Assembly (NCBI RefSeq): GCF_004366075.1
Contig: NZ_SODU01000003.1
Span: 1,054,001 to 1,118,000 of the forward strand
Direction of reading: 5' to 3'
DNA: 64,000 nt
Source of the DNA: Kribbella pratensis
GTDB lineage: Bacteria > Actinomycetota > Actinomycetes > Propionibacteriales > Kribbellaceae
Below are positions 1 through 8,932 of the stretch, in pieces (positions within the stretch are counted from its first letter, which is position 1; the number at the start of each line of letters is the position of its first letter). Below the pieces are notes generated by a model, which worked only from the letters and a program-made list of their open reading frames with translations, was not told the DNA's origin and did no database searches. The position numbers and the translations under genes were made by a program.

Positions 1-90
1 ATGATGCGCACCCCCGGTCCCGAACTCGGCCAGCTGGGCACGCAGGCCCTCCTCCGCCAGCTCGAAGGCGACGACCCGCTCCCGCCGCAA
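1..90 (-). CDS. possible 5' end of an unidentified gene (partial)
   Basis: Downstream of the LysR gene on the same strand a frame stays open to the window edge. It begins at a TTG at 90-88 preceded by a purine-rich GGGGACGAG. The 30 visible residues (MRRERVVAFELAEEGLRAQL, then an AEFGTGG stretch) look like an amphipathic helix of a real protein, more so than the overlapping plus-strand frame. Too little is visible to assign a family, and the start is uncertain. Confidence 0.3.
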   Translation of the reverse strand, partial: MRRERVVAFELAEEGLRAQLAEFGTGGAHH

Positions 91-118
91 CTCGTCCCCG
101 CCAAGCTCTGCCCCGGCG

Positions 119-952
119 CTACGGTCGCAGGTCCCAGAGCGCCGCGATCAAAGGGCGGTGCAGGTCGGCGCGGCGCGCGCAAAGCCCGATCGTGAGCGGT
201 TTCAGGTCAGCCGGCAGTTCGGTCAGCTGATCGCGTACGGCGGACGACTCGAGCACCAGCCTCGGGACCACCCCGGTTCCGCAACCCAACGCCACCAGCG
301 CGAGCAGCGCCTCGTGCCCGTCCGGCTCAGCCGCGATCACCGGCTTCACGCCAGTCTTCCGGAACCAGCGGAACGCAGCTTCGCGAACCAGCCCCCGAGC
401 AGGTACGACGTACGGCACGTCGGACGGGCTCTCCCGGGCTTTCACCAGGACGAGGTCGGTGACTGCGACGGGCCGGCTCACCAGGGTCTGCGGGAGGCGC
501 TTGGGAATGCCCGCGACCGCGGCATCCACCTCACCTTCGTCCAGGCGGGCAAGGGCGGCGGCCGCATCACCGGTGCGGATGTCGAGACGAATCTGCGGAT
601 GTTCTTCACGCAGCGGCGCCAGCAGGTCCGGCAACAGGGTCTGACAGGCGGTGACAGTGGCGAAGATCCGGAGCTCGCCGCTGAGACCGGTCGGTTCGGC
701 GGAGCCGGATCGGTAGTCCGCCCACAGTTCCAGCGCTTGCTCGGCGTACGCCGAGAAGCGTCGCCCCTCCGCAGTCAGCACGACGCCCCGCGGCCCGCGA
801 TCGAGCAACTGCGCACCGGCCCGGGTCTCCAACCGCTGGATCGTCCGAGTCAGCGTCGCCGCACTGACATGACACTCCAGACTGGTCCGCCCGTAGTTGA
901 GCGTCCGAGCCAGATGCAGAAACAAGTCCAACTCACGATGCTCTGCACTCAC
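119..952 (-). CDS. ilvY: LysR-family transcriptional regulator, IlvY-like
   Basis: This is a cytoplasmic DNA-binding regulator of 277 residues, normal for LysR proteins. Residues about 5-60 form the winged HTH (FLHLARTLNYGRTSLECHVS, then TRTIQRLE). The rest is the two-lobed effector domain. Two stretches match my memory of E. coli IlvY: LSGELRIFATVT near residue 90 and GHEALLALVALGCG near residue 215. IlvY activates ilvC in response to acetohydroxy acids, but no ilvC is in view, so the target is unknown. I chose the GTG at 952 because AGAGGTGA lies just upstream and the HTH starts directly after it; the frame stays open to 1084 but that extension is not LysR-like. A possible further gene starts 28 bases downstream. 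Confidence 0.8.
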   Translation of the reverse strand: MSAEHRELDLFLHLARTLNYGRTSLECHVSAATLTRTIQRLETRAGAQLLDRGPRGVVLTAEGRRFSAYAEQALELWADYRSGSAEPTGLSGELRIFATVTACQTLLPDLLAPLREEHPQIRLDIRTGDAAAALARLDEGEVDAAVAGIPKRLPQTLVSRPVAVTDLVLVKARESPSDVPYVVPARGLVREAAFRWFRKTGVKPVIAAEPDGHEALLALVALGCGTGVVPRLVLESSAVRDQLTELPADLKPLTIGLCARRADLHRPLIAALWDLRP

Positions 953-1196
953 GTCAGGGTCACCTCTGGCCTCGACCTTCACGCGGTCCTGCCGACACGC
1001 GCACCAGCATCGTCGCAGCCACCCAGATCGCACCGAACACGAGGGGATATCCGGCTGTGCCCAGTCACCAGCGCCTGTCCCCACTCCCCACCATCGCCCC
1101 GCGTCGAGCAGACGACGGGTTATCCGGCCGTTGCTGTCCTGCTCGGTGTGTGGGCGATTCAGGTGTGCAGTTTGGACAGGAGGTGTCGGGTGGCGG

Positions 1197-1254
1197 GGTA
1201 GTGCACCTGAGCGTGAACGTGTCCGTGCGTACAGCGTCTCACCGGTGCACTACC
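1197..1254. repeat. 11-bp inverted repeat with GTGCAC hexamers in the intergenic region
   Basis: The 349-bp gap between the LysR start (952) and the LacI-like stop (1302) holds no convincing gene. It contains GGTAGTGCACC at 1197-1207 and its exact complement GGTGCACTACC at 1244-1254. Each arm carries the self-complementary hexamer GTGCAC (1201-1206 and 1245-1250), and a third copy lies at 1263-1268. This could be a set of operator half-sites for the LysR promoter or a long-loop hairpin ending the LacI-like transcript. Nothing else stands out in the gap. Confidence 0.4.
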
Positions 1255-1301
1255 TGTCGACCGTGCACATCACACAACCCGCGACGAGCACGACCAAGCC
1301 G

Positions 1302-2171
1302 TCACGCATCTGCCGGGAGTCGTGTCCCCGGCTCCGCGGTTGACTGAGCAAGCCGGATCGTCGGTTTCGGGACCTGGTACGTCGTGACCTCGCCGCCCTC
1401 CATGACCGTGAGGATCGCCTCGCCGACGATCGTGCCGAGGCCGTGGACGTCGACGGTGACGACGCTCAACGGCGGATGCGCCAACCGGGCGACGGCCGTG
1501 TCGTCCCACGCGATCACGGACAACTGATCGGGGATGCGGACGCCCAGGTCCTTGGCCGCGGCGAGACCGCCGATCGCCATCAGGTCGTTGTCGTACACAA
1601 CGGCCGTCGGGACCTGGCTGCCGGTCAGCAGCCGTCTGGTCGCCTCCCGGCCCGCGTCCTCGGAGTAGTCGCCTTCGATGACCCGGCCCTGCACGTCCCG
1701 CTCCGCACACGTCTCCATGAACGCGTCGTCACGCGCCTGGCAGTGCAGCATGTCCCGCGGACCGCTCACCCGGGCGATGTCGCGATGCCCGAGATCCGCG
1801 AGCGCGCGAACGGCCGCCCGGGCGCCCTCGGCGTTGTCGACGAGCACGTTCGTGATCGGCGCCTGCAGTTCCGGCCCGCCGAGCAGCACGGCCGGCACCC
1901 CCAGCCGCTCGAGCTCGGCGAGCCGCGCGTCGTTCGCCCGGAGGTCGACCATGACGATGCCGTCGACGTGGTCATTGGCCACCCAGCGCTGCCAGGTCGC
2001 GATCTCGTCGGCGATATCGGCCGCGAACTCGATCAGCAGACTCACCCGCCGCCCGTCGAAGACCTCCTCGATCCCCTGGACGACGTCGGCCATGAACGGC
2101 TCCATCCCGAGCAACCGCCCGGGACGCGCCAGCACCAGCCCGGCGATCCGCTCCCGCGTCACCTGCTGCAT
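1302..2171 (-). CDS. LacI-type sensor protein lacking the DNA-binding domain
   Basis: This 289-residue protein is a periplasmic-binding-protein-like ligand domain of the LacI/GalR family. The fold starts at once (ERIAGLVLAR at residues 7-16, where LacI proteins usually sit after a 55-residue HTH). It continues through DGIVMVD, the LGHRDIARVSG hinge region, PTAVVYDNDLMAIGGLAAA and PDQLSVIAWDDTAVA. The start is well supported: GGAGGG lies 6 bases before the ATG, and only 73 bp separate it from the divergent ROK gene, so no HTH can be encoded upstream. It probably binds a sugar but cannot bind DNA by the usual LacI route. It may act through the divergent ROK regulator, or be a degenerate regulator. 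Confidence 0.8.
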   Translation of the reverse strand: MQQVTRERIAGLVLARPGRLLGMEPFMADVVQGIEEVFDGRRVSLLIEFAADIADEIATWQRWVANDHVDGIVMVDLRANDARLAELERLGVPAVLLGGPELQAPITNVLVDNAEGARAAVRALADLGHRDIARVSGPRDMLHCQARDDAFMETCAERDVQGRVIEGDYSEDAGREATRRLLTGSQVPTAVVYDNDLMAIGGLAAAKDLGVRIPDQLSVIAWDDTAVARLAHPPLSVVTVDVHGLGTIVGEAILTVMEGGEVTTYQVPKPTIRLAQSTAEPGTRLPADA

Positions 2172-2244
2172 ACACTGCCCTCCAAGGCCATCTGAGCCAC
2201 TATATTCACAGACCTAACAAACTCGGCAGAGAGCGGATGTCCCG
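2172..2244. promoter_or_regulatory. divergent control region of the LacI-like and ROK genes
   Basis: Both promoters must lie in or very near these 73 bp. The two genes open with the same bases: ATGCAGCAGGT is read outward at 2171-2161 and at 2245-2255, forming an exact 11-bp inverted repeat that includes both start codons, so both proteins begin MQQV. A-T-rich sequence (CTATATTCACAGACCTAAC, about 2200-2217) is the likely core promoter area. No clean -35/-10 pair is obvious. Confidence 0.5.
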
Positions 2245-3453
2245 ATGCAGCAGGTCAGCGACGCTTCGCGGTCACCGGGTTACGACCCGGCGCCGACGAA
2301 CAGCCGTGCCCTCATTGTGGACAGCATCCGCTCCGCGGGCACGGTCAGCCGGGTGGAACTCACCCAGATCACCGGCCTCACCGCCCCCTCGGTCACCACG
2401 CTGGTGCGGCGCCTGATCGACGACGGGCTGGTCGACGAGGCCGGTCGCGGCTCGTCCACCGGTGGCAAGCCTCGCACGATGCTGCGGATCAGGGCAGCAG
2501 CCCGGTACGTCGTCGGCGTCCATCTGAGCGCCGACAGCCTGACGTACGTGCTGGTCGACTACGCCGGCGCGGTCGTGGCCCGCTGGCGGCGCGCCGGGCC
2601 GGGCGAGGACAGCGATCCGGAGCAGGTCGTGGAGCGGATCGCGACCGAGACCACCGAGCTGATCGAGCGCTCGGGCATCGACCCCTCGCTCGTCCTCGGA
2701 CTCGGCTTCGTGTGTCCCGGGCCGCTGATCCGCAACCGCGGCGTCACGTCCGCGCCGCCGTCGATGACGCACTGGGTCGGCTTCCCGATCCATCGGCGGC
2801 TGGAGGAACGGCTCGGCCTGCCCGCGCTGCTCGAGAACGACGCGACCGCGGCCGCCGCGGGCACCCGGCTCACCACCAGCCACGACGTCTCGGTGATGGC
2901 CGCGCTGTTCATGAGCGAGGGCATCGGATCCGGCCTGCGGCTGAACGGCAACGTCTACCAGGGTGCCCACGGCAACGCCGGCGAGGTCGGGCACATCTGC
3001 GTCCAGATCGGCGGTCCGCAGTGCTGGTGCGGGAGCACCGGCTGTCTGGAGGCGATCGCCGGTCCGGCCACGGTCGTCGCCAAGGCGCGCGCGGCGGGGC
3101 TCGATCTCGGATCACCACGGCGTACCGGGGTCGCGGCCTTCGCCGCCATCGCCCGGCTGGCGCTGACCGGCGACTCCCGGGCCGAGGCGATCCTGCGGGA
3201 CTCCGCGTCCTGGCTCGCGCTCGGCGCGCAGACGATCACCAACATGTACGACGTCCAGCTGCTGGTGCTGACCGGGCCGGCGTTCGCCGTCGCCGGGACG
3301 ATCTACCTGCCGATCATCCAGGAGCGGATCCTGAGCTCTGCGTTCGGGCGTGCCGTGGACACCGAAGTGGTGCTCGACGAGCGCGGTCACGACGCCGCCG
3401 CGATCGGCGCGGCACTGATGATGCTGCGGTCCGAGCGCGCGATCTCGGCCTGA
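2245..3453 (+). CDS. ROK-family transcriptional regulator
   Basis: This 402-residue protein has a winged HTH at about residues 18-75 (RVELTQITGLTAPSVTTLVR) followed by a ROK domain. The N-terminal phosphate-binding motif of ROK sugar kinases (DxGGT) is replaced by GVHLSADS near residue 92, so kinase activity is unlikely. The structural zinc motif is intact (GEVGH, then CWCGSTGCLE), as is the ENDA loop. Regulators of this NagC/XylR type usually repress a sugar uptake or degradation operon and let go when a sugar binds. Here the obvious target is the ABC importer starting 136 bp downstream, and possibly its own divergent promoter. Confidence 0.88.
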   Translation: MQQVSDASRSPGYDPAPTNSRALIVDSIRSAGTVSRVELTQITGLTAPSVTTLVRRLIDDGLVDEAGRGSSTGGKPRTMLRIRAAARYVVGVHLSADSLTYVLVDYAGAVVARWRRAGPGEDSDPEQVVERIATETTELIERSGIDPSLVLGLGFVCPGPLIRNRGVTSAPPSMTHWVGFPIHRRLEERLGLPALLENDATAAAAGTRLTTSHDVSVMAALFMSEGIGSGLRLNGNVYQGAHGNAGEVGHICVQIGGPQCWCGSTGCLEAIAGPATVVAKARAAGLDLGSPRRTGVAAFAAIARLALTGDSRAEAILRDSASWLALGAQTITNMYDVQLLVLTGPAFAVAGTIYLPIIQERILSSAFGRAVDTEVVLDERGHDAAAIGAALMMLRSERAISA

Positions 3454-3493
3454 TTCCACACCCTTCGCTGTCGAACCGTTACTGGTCTAACCC

Positions 3494-3523
3494 TTGCGCC
3501 TTGTTTATTAGGCGAACTAAGTT
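3494..3523 (+). promoter_or_regulatory. candidate promoter and operator of the Dpp-type operon
   Basis: TTGCGC at 3494-3499 and TAAGTT at 3518-3523 are separated by 18 bp and fit an actinobacterial housekeeping promoter. The A-T-rich spacer contains TTAGGCGAACTAA, whose ends are complementary (TTAG/CTAA). Sites of this sort between -35 and -10 suit repression by the neighbouring ROK protein. Both promoter and operator are inferred by eye. Confidence 0.4.
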
Positions 3524-3589
3524 ACGGCCAGCTTCCCTGGCGGGTGCCGGGGCACGCGTTCGACGACCGCGTTGGAAAGGAATCGATCA

Positions 3590-5284
3590 ATGCTCCGGAA
3601 CCCGACGAACCGCCCACGGGTGCGGCGCCTGGTGAGCGCCGCAGCCGCTGCGACCGCCACGGCGCTCCTGCTCGCCGCCTGTGAGGGCGCCGCGGCCGGC
3701 AACCAGACCGCCAACAAGGACGCCTCGATCACTGTCGCGGCCGGCGACATCACCACCGAGAACTTCAACCCGTTCAGCAGCACCGCGCTGCAGCCGACGC
3801 TGGGCGTCATCTACGAGCCGCTCTACTGGTACAACTTCGCGAAGCAGTCCGACCCGACGCCAGTGCTCGCCACCGGCTTCTCGTGGAACGCCGCCGGGAC
3901 CGAGCTCACCATCAAGCTCCGGCACGATGTGAAGTGGAACGACGGCCAGCCGTTCACGGCGAAGGATGTCGCTTTCACGTTCAACCTGGTCGCGAAGACA
4001 CCGGCGCTGAACCCGTCCGGCCTCGCCGCGACCGCGAAGGCGACGTCGGACGACACCGCCGTACTGACCTTCAAGACGAAGTCCCTGATGCAGGAGCCGG
4101 CCGTGCTCGCCAACCAGGCGATCGTTCCCGAGCACATCTGGAAGGACATCAAGGATCCGACGACGAACCTCAACAAGAACCCGGTCGGCACCGGTCCGTT
4201 CAAGGTGAAGTCGTACACGCCGCAGAGCTTCGTGCTGACGAAGAACGAGCAGTACTGGGAGGCGGGCAAGCCCACCATCAAGGAGGTGCGCTACCTCCCG
4301 GTGACGTCCGCGGACGCAGCCAGCGCCGCACTCGTCGCGGGCAAGGTCGACTGGGCCAGTGCCTACCTGCCCGGCATCGACAACATCATGAAGTCCGGCA
4401 AGAACCTCACCTACGTGAACACGCCGGTGATGACGACCGTCGTCGTGACGTGTTCCAACGCGGCCCTGGGGTGCACCGGGCCGCAGACCGATCCGGCCGT
4501 GCGCAAGGCGATCTACCTGGCGATGAACCGCGAGCAGCTCGCGAAGCTGGCCGGCGGTGGCGTCGCGGGTGTCGGCTCGCCGACCATGCTGCTCCCGGGC
4601 CGCGACGACAACTGGATCGCGGACGCCGGTACGGCGAAACTGCCGCAGAGCGCGAACGCGGACGAGGCCGGCCAGCTCCTCGACGCGGCCGGGTGGACGA
4701 AGGGCAGTGACGGCGTACGGGCCAAGGACGGCAAGCGGCTGTCGCTGACCGTCCAGACCGTCACCGGGTGGAGCGACTACATCCTGATCAACGACACCCT
4801 CAAGCAGCAGCTGGCCGCGGTCGGCATCGAGCTCAAGCCGAGCCAGGTGTCCTGGAACGAGTGGAACGCCGCCCAGACCAACGGCAAGTTCCAGCTGTCG
4901 CTCGACTCTGTCGGCCTCGGCGCGTCCACGAACCCGTACTTCACCTACGACAGCAAGCTCGCCACGACGAACACCGCCCCGGTCGGCAAGTCCGCATCGG
5001 CCGGCAACCAGTCCCGGTTCTCGAACCCGGCCGTGGACGCCGCGCTCAAGACGGCCGCCGGTACGACGGACCAGGCCGCGCAGAAGGCGGAGTACGCGAA
5101 GATCCAGTCGATCATCGCCGACCAGCTGCCCTACATCCCGGTCTACGTGAACTCGATGCTCACCGAGTTCAACACCTCGCGCGCGACCGGCTGGCCGACC
5201 AAGGACAACATGTACGTCCTGCCCGCGGCCTGGAAGGCGTGGGACGCCGGCATCGTCCTCAAGACGATCAAGCCCGCCAGCTGA
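3590..5284 (+). CDS. ABC transporter substrate-binding lipoprotein (family 5, Dpp/Opp type)
   Basis: This 564-residue protein is the extracellular receptor of the importer. An Arg-rich n-region and hydrophobic stretch end in a lipobox LAAC with the lipidated Cys at about residue 31. The mature part has the family-5 pattern: ENFNPFSSTALQP, then LRHDVKWNDGQPFTAKDVAF, then GTGPFKVKSYTP. Family members bind oligopeptides, nickel or oligosaccharides; beside a ROK regulator an oligosaccharide is plausible, but the ligand cannot be read from sequence. The ATG at 3590 is preferred over the in-frame TTG at 3572 because GAAAGGA lies 7 bases before it. It is the first gene of a five-gene operon. Confidence 0.9.
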   Translation: MLRNPTNRPRVRRLVSAAAAATATALLLAACEGAAAGNQTANKDASITVAAGDITTENFNPFSSTALQPTLGVIYEPLYWYNFAKQSDPTPVLATGFSWNAAGTELTIKLRHDVKWNDGQPFTAKDVAFTFNLVAKTPALNPSGLAATAKATSDDTAVLTFKTKSLMQEPAVLANQAIVPEHIWKDIKDPTTNLNKNPVGTGPFKVKSYTPQSFVLTKNEQYWEAGKPTIKEVRYLPVTSADAASAALVAGKVDWASAYLPGIDNIMKSGKNLTYVNTPVMTTVVVTCSNAALGCTGPQTDPAVRKAIYLAMNREQLAKLAGGGVAGVGSPTMLLPGRDDNWIADAGTAKLPQSANADEAGQLLDAAGWTKGSDGVRAKDGKRLSLTVQTVTGWSDYILINDTLKQQLAAVGIELKPSQVSWNEWNAAQTNGKFQLSLDSVGLGASTNPYFTYDSKLATTNTAPVGKSASAGNQSRFSNPAVDAALKTAAGTTDQAAQKAEYAKIQSIIADQLPYIPVYVNSMLTEFNTSRATGWPTKDNMYVLPAAWKAWDAGIVLKTIKPAS

Positions 5285-5297
5285 GCGCGGGGCGTCT

Positions 5298-6287
5298 GTG
5301 CGCTATCTGCTGCGGAAACTCGCCTTCTACGTGGTCGCCCTCTGGGCGGCCCTGACGCTGAACTTCCTGGTTCCCCGGCTGATGCCGGGGAACCCGGTCG
5401 ACCTGATGCTGTCCAAGCTCGCGACCAAGGGCCCGGTCACGCCGACCACCCGGAACGCGATCGAGGCTCTGCTCGGCACGGACACTCATTCGTCGCTGTG
5501 GAACCAGTACTGGACCTACCTGCACCACCTGGTCACCGGCGACCTCGGTACGTCGATCGCGTACTTCCCGGCGCCGGTGTCCCAGGTCATCGGCCAGACA
5601 CTGCCCTGGACCGTAGGCCTGATCGGTCTCGCGACGGTGATCTCGTTCGCGATCGGCATCCTGCTGGGACGCGCCGCCGGCTGGCGGCGCGGTTCCTGGG
5701 TCGACAACCTGATCCCGGTCACCACGATGCTGCAGTCGGTGCCGTACTTCTGGCTCGCCCTGCTGCTGCTCTTCCTGCTCGGCAGCACCTGGCCGGTCTT
5801 CCCACTGAGCGGCGGGTACGACGTGTACTCCGTGACGCCGGGCTGGAGCCTGCCGTTCGCGCAGTCCGTGCTGTACCACGGAGCCCTGCCGGCGTTGACG
5901 ATCGTCATCTCGTCGGTCGGCGGCTGGATGCTCGGGATGCGCAACATGATGGTCTCGACGATGTCCGAGGACTTCGTCGTGACCGCCGAGGCGAAAGGTC
6001 TGACCCCACGCCGGATCCGGTCCCGGTACGTCGCCCGGAACGCGGTCCTGCCGTCCATCTCCGGGTTCGCGATCTCCCTCGGTTTCGTGGTCGCCGGCTC
6101 GATCGTCACCGAGGCGGTGTTCTCGTACCCGGGAATCGGCTCGGCACTGCTGCTTGCCGTCGGCAACAACGACTACGCGCTGATGCAGGGCGTCTTCCTG
6201 ATCATCACGCTCGCGGTCCTCGGCGCGAACCTGCTCGTCGACCTCCTGTACGGCGTCATCGACCCACGCACCCGTGCGCGGTCCTAG
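5298..6287 (+). CDS. ABC transporter permease (DppB/OppB type)
   Basis: This 329-residue integral membrane permease has the N-terminal helix YLLRKLAFYVVALWAALTLN, the large periplasmic loop of DppB proteins and about six membrane helices. The cytoplasmic EAA-type loop near residue 230 (EDFVVTAEAKGLTPRRI) contacts the ATPases. It starts with GTG 13 bases after the receptor gene. It pairs with the next gene to form the transmembrane channel. Confidence 0.9.
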   Translation: MRYLLRKLAFYVVALWAALTLNFLVPRLMPGNPVDLMLSKLATKGPVTPTTRNAIEALLGTDTHSSLWNQYWTYLHHLVTGDLGTSIAYFPAPVSQVIGQTLPWTVGLIGLATVISFAIGILLGRAAGWRRGSWVDNLIPVTTMLQSVPYFWLALLLLFLLGSTWPVFPLSGGYDVYSVTPGWSLPFAQSVLYHGALPALTIVISSVGGWMLGMRNMMVSTMSEDFVVTAEAKGLTPRRIRSRYVARNAVLPSISGFAISLGFVVAGSIVTEAVFSYPGIGSALLLAVGNNDYALMQGVFLIITLAVLGANLLVDLLYGVIDPRTRARS

Positions 6288-6299
6288 AGAGGGGCGACC

Positions 6300-7207
6300 A
6301 TGACAGCAACCACTGAAGGCGCAGTCGCCGTGGCGGCGCCGATCCGCCGCCGGTCGTTACCGCCGATGACGCTCAAGCTGGCCGTCGGTCTGGGTATCGC
6401 CGGCCTGATCATCCTGTTCGGGGTGCTCGGTCCGCTGCTGGTCGGCAACCCGTCGACGGTGCGGGACGTCGGCCTGACCGGTCCGGGGAACGGTTTCCTC
6501 CTCGGCACCACGCAGAGCGGTCAGGACGTGTTCGCCCAGCTCGCCTACGCGACCCGCGGCTCGCTGATCATCGGCGTCGTGGTCGGCGCGATCACGCTGC
6601 TGCTGTCGTCGTTCTTCGGCGTCGTCGGCGCATTCATCGGCGGCTCGACCGACGAGGCGTTCTCGCTGTTCACCAACATCATGCTGGTGATTCCCGGTCT
6701 GCCGCTGGTGATCGTGATCTCCAGCTACGTACCGAACAAGTCGATCTGGCTGGTGGCGGCAGTCCTCGCGATCACCAGCTGGGCCGGGTCCGCGCGGGTT
6801 CTGCGCGGCTTCACGCTCAGCGTGCGCAGCCGCGACTACGTGCTCGCTGCCCGCATCGGCGGTGAGAAACGCTGGCGGATCCTGCTCGTCGAGATCCTGC
6901 CGAACCTGATCCCGCTGCTCGCGTCACAGGTGGTGTTCGCGGTGATCTTCGCGATCCTCGGCGAGGCGGGCCTGTCGTTCCTCGGGCTCGGTGCGTCCGG
7001 ATCGTTCACCTGGGGCACGATGCTCTTCTACGCACAGAACGGGCTCGCGCTCCGGCTCGGCGCCTGGTGGTGGTTCGCGCCGCCCGGCCTGGCGATCGCG
7101 CTCTTCGGCGCGGCGCTGTCGCTGATCAACTTCTCGATCGACGAGATCATCAACCCGAAGCTTCGCGCGCAGACCCGTGCCGAACGCAAAGAGTGGAGCG
7201 TGAAGGC

Positions 7208-7211
<4 letters not shown>
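6300..7211 (+). CDS. ABC transporter permease (DppC/OppC type)
   Basis: This 303-residue permease has one N-terminal helix, a periplasmic segment ending in GTTQSGQDVFAQLAYATRGS (the DppC signature region near residues 64-83), five further helices and an EAA-type loop (RDYVLAARIGGEKRWRI). A good ribosome site, GAGAGGGG, precedes the ATG. Its stop overlaps the start of the following ATPase gene (ATGA), so the two are translationally coupled. Confidence 0.9.
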
Positions 7212-8082
<871 letters not shown>

Positions 8083-8086
<4 letters not shown>

Positions 8087-8883
8087 GCGTGCTGGAGATG
8101 CGCGATGTGGTGAAGGAGTACCGGCTGCGCAACGGTCTGCGGAGCACGCGGCTGCGCGCCGTCGACAAGGTGAGCTTCGAGCTGACGCCGGGCCGGACGA
8201 TCGCGCTGGTCGGACAGTCCGGGTCGGGCAAGTCGACGATCGCCAAGTTGCTGATGCAGCTCGAACGGCCGACGTCCGGGGCGATCCTGGTGGACGGCGA
8301 GCCGATGCGTTACCACGGTGCGCCTGCCGCGGCGTACCGGAAGGCTGTGCAGATGGTGTTCCAGGACCCGTTTGCGTCGCTGAACCCGTACCACACGATC
8401 AGCCATCACCTGGAACGGCCGGTGAAGCTCCATCACCCGGACTTCACCCGCGAGCAGGTCGGCGAGCGGGTGCTCGAACTGCTCCGCCGGGTCCGGCTGG
8501 ACGAGGACTTCGCGCACCGCAAGCCGCACGAGTTGTCCGGCGGTCAGCGGCAGCGCGTCGCGATCGCCCGGGCGCTCGCCCCCGAACCAGCGATCCTCGT
8601 CGCGGACGAGCCGGTGTCGATGCTCGACGTGTCGATCCGGCTCGGCGTACTCAACCTGCTCGGGACCCTGCAACGCGAGGAGAACCTCGGCGTCCTCTAC
8701 ATCACCCACGATCTCGCGACCGCACGGCACTTCAGCGACGAGATCATGGTGCTGTACGGCGGTGTCGTGGTCGAACACGGTCCGGCGGACGACGTGATCC
8801 TGAACCCGCAGCACGAATACACCCAACTTCTCGCCGAAGCCGCCCCGGCCCCGGAACGCCGCCTGGCCGAACTACACCCGTGA
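8083..8883 (+). CDS. ABC transporter ATP-binding protein (DppF/OppF type)
   Basis: This 266-residue ATPase has Walker A GQSGSGKST, signature LSGGQRQR, and Walker B ILVADEPVSMLD. The H-loop (YITHDLATARHF) is complete. It overlaps the previous gene by ATGA and ends the operon, six bases before a strong hairpin. It is shorter than many DppF proteins because the C-terminal extension is brief, but all nucleotide-binding motifs are present. Confidence 0.92.
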
Positions 8884-8889
8884 ACAACA

Positions 8890-8923
8890 AGTACGCCGGA
8901 GAGGATGACCTCTCCGGCGTACT
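8890..8923. terminator. bidirectional terminator between the importer operon and glmM
   Basis: A perfect 15-bp inverted repeat (AGTACGCCGGAGAGG and its complement) around the loop ATGA sits between two convergent genes. It has no long T run on either side, as is common in actinobacteria. It probably ends both transcripts. Confidence 0.8.
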
Positions 8924-8932
8924 CTGCTGTCT

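Noticed and set aside
1..195. A plus-strand gene from position 1 to 195
   Set aside because: It overlaps the 3' end of the LysR gene, and its text becomes Arg/Gly/Ala-rich there; the minus-strand reading of 1-90 looks more like protein.
2172..2244. A frameshifted or split LacI HTH upstream of the sensor-only protein
   Set aside because: Only 73 bp are available before the divergent ROK gene, and no HTH-like peptide is encoded in any frame there.
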